Source of the DNA: Alkalibacterium gilvum
Lineage (GTDB): Bacteria > Bacillota > Bacilli > Lactobacillales > Carnobacteriaceae_A
Direction: 5' to 3'
Assembly (NCBI RefSeq): GCF_900109085.1
Contig: NZ_FNYW01000005.1
Span: forward strand, 24,726-88,725
Length of the DNA: 64,000 nt
Below are positions 63,889 to 64,000 of this stretch, piece after piece. The translations under genes and the position numbers were made by a program. Numbering within the stretch: the stretch's first letter is position 1; each line of letters starts with the position of its first letter. The notes under the pieces are model-generated. The model worked only from the letters and a program-made list of their open reading frames with translations. It made no database searches and was not told the origin of the DNA.

Positions 63889-64000
63889 CAAATTGAGAGT
63901 TTGATCCTGGCTCAGGACGAACGCTGGCGGCATGCCTAATACATGCAAGTCGAACGATGATGCACTCTGCTTGCAGAGTGTTGAAGAGTGGCGAACGGGT
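63889..64000 (+). rRNA. 16S ribosomal RNA, 5' part (cut by window end)
   Basis: GAGAGTTTGATCCTGGCTCA, then GACGAACGCTGGCGGC and GTGGCGAACGGGT are universal bacterial 16S 5' sequences. The mature 5' end is placed by homology at about 63889; the first 110 bases or so are present. Confidence 0.97.

Overview
The window comes from a low-GC Gram-positive bacterium of the order Lactobacillales, probably near Carnobacteriaceae. This rests on the AT-rich DNA with strong purine-rich ribosome binding sites, the 5' end of a 16S rRNA gene at the right edge, the RNA polymerase delta subunit, the rpoE-fba-murA-rho-rpmE gene order known from Bacillus relatives, and a THF riboswitch in front of folT. The genus call is inference; no tRNA gene or replication origin was seen.

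Layout. 151-4931: alpha-glucoside utilisation operon (GH13 glucosidase, PTS permease, endonuclease/exonuclease/phosphatase-fold protein) behind a cre-like site. 5181-9505: small membrane and metabolic genes (YkvA-like, DsbA-like, Na+/H+ antiporter, formate/nitrite channel, DUF1456). 9781-11400: secreted coiled-coil M23 peptidoglycan hydrolase with a perfect WalR box upstream. 11478-12725: split ThrE exporter. 13459-19770: D-serine dehydratase, a divergent cis-prenyltransferase, a guanylate-kinase-like protein, GMP reductase, PAP2 phosphatase and an FAD oxidoreductase. 20369-23560: a trpXYZ-type ABC transporter behind a long leader with a Trp-containing leader peptide and alternative hairpins. 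23635-24093: nine 51-bp tandem repeats, related to two copies at 37849-37940. 24247-27558: NERD protein and a methionine-type ABC transporter. 27733-29591: a group II intron sitting directly after a terminator hairpin, next to two candidate small RNAs.

30086-37740: PfpI-like protein, methylglyoxal synthase, alanine dehydrogenase, then a folate one-carbon block (fhs, fchA, folD, 5-formyl-THF cyclo-ligase) and riboswitch-controlled folT. The block interconverts formate and THF one-carbon units while folT imports folate. 37980-44221: SOS-type Y-family polymerase with YolD-like partner, Ohr, HAD phosphatase, HD phosphohydrolase, LipL and a YwiB-like protein.

44306-53740: the conserved rpoE...fba...murA-rho-rpmE backbone, in which pyrG is replaced by an accessory segment (about 45.0-47.45 kb) flanked by ~52-bp inverted repeats and holding an orphan secreted protein, an unknown cytoplasmic protein and transposon-like debris. 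53987-59597: ddl-murF, cshA, acpS and mazEF. 59842-63504: aldehyde dehydrogenase, QueT behind a preQ1-I riboswitch, a CBS-ACT c-di-AMP-type sensor and an O-methyltransferase. From 63564: tandem rRNA promoters and the start of an rrn operon.

Many start codons were moved inward from the longest reading frame because the Shine-Dalgarno sequence lies inside or touching the longer frame.
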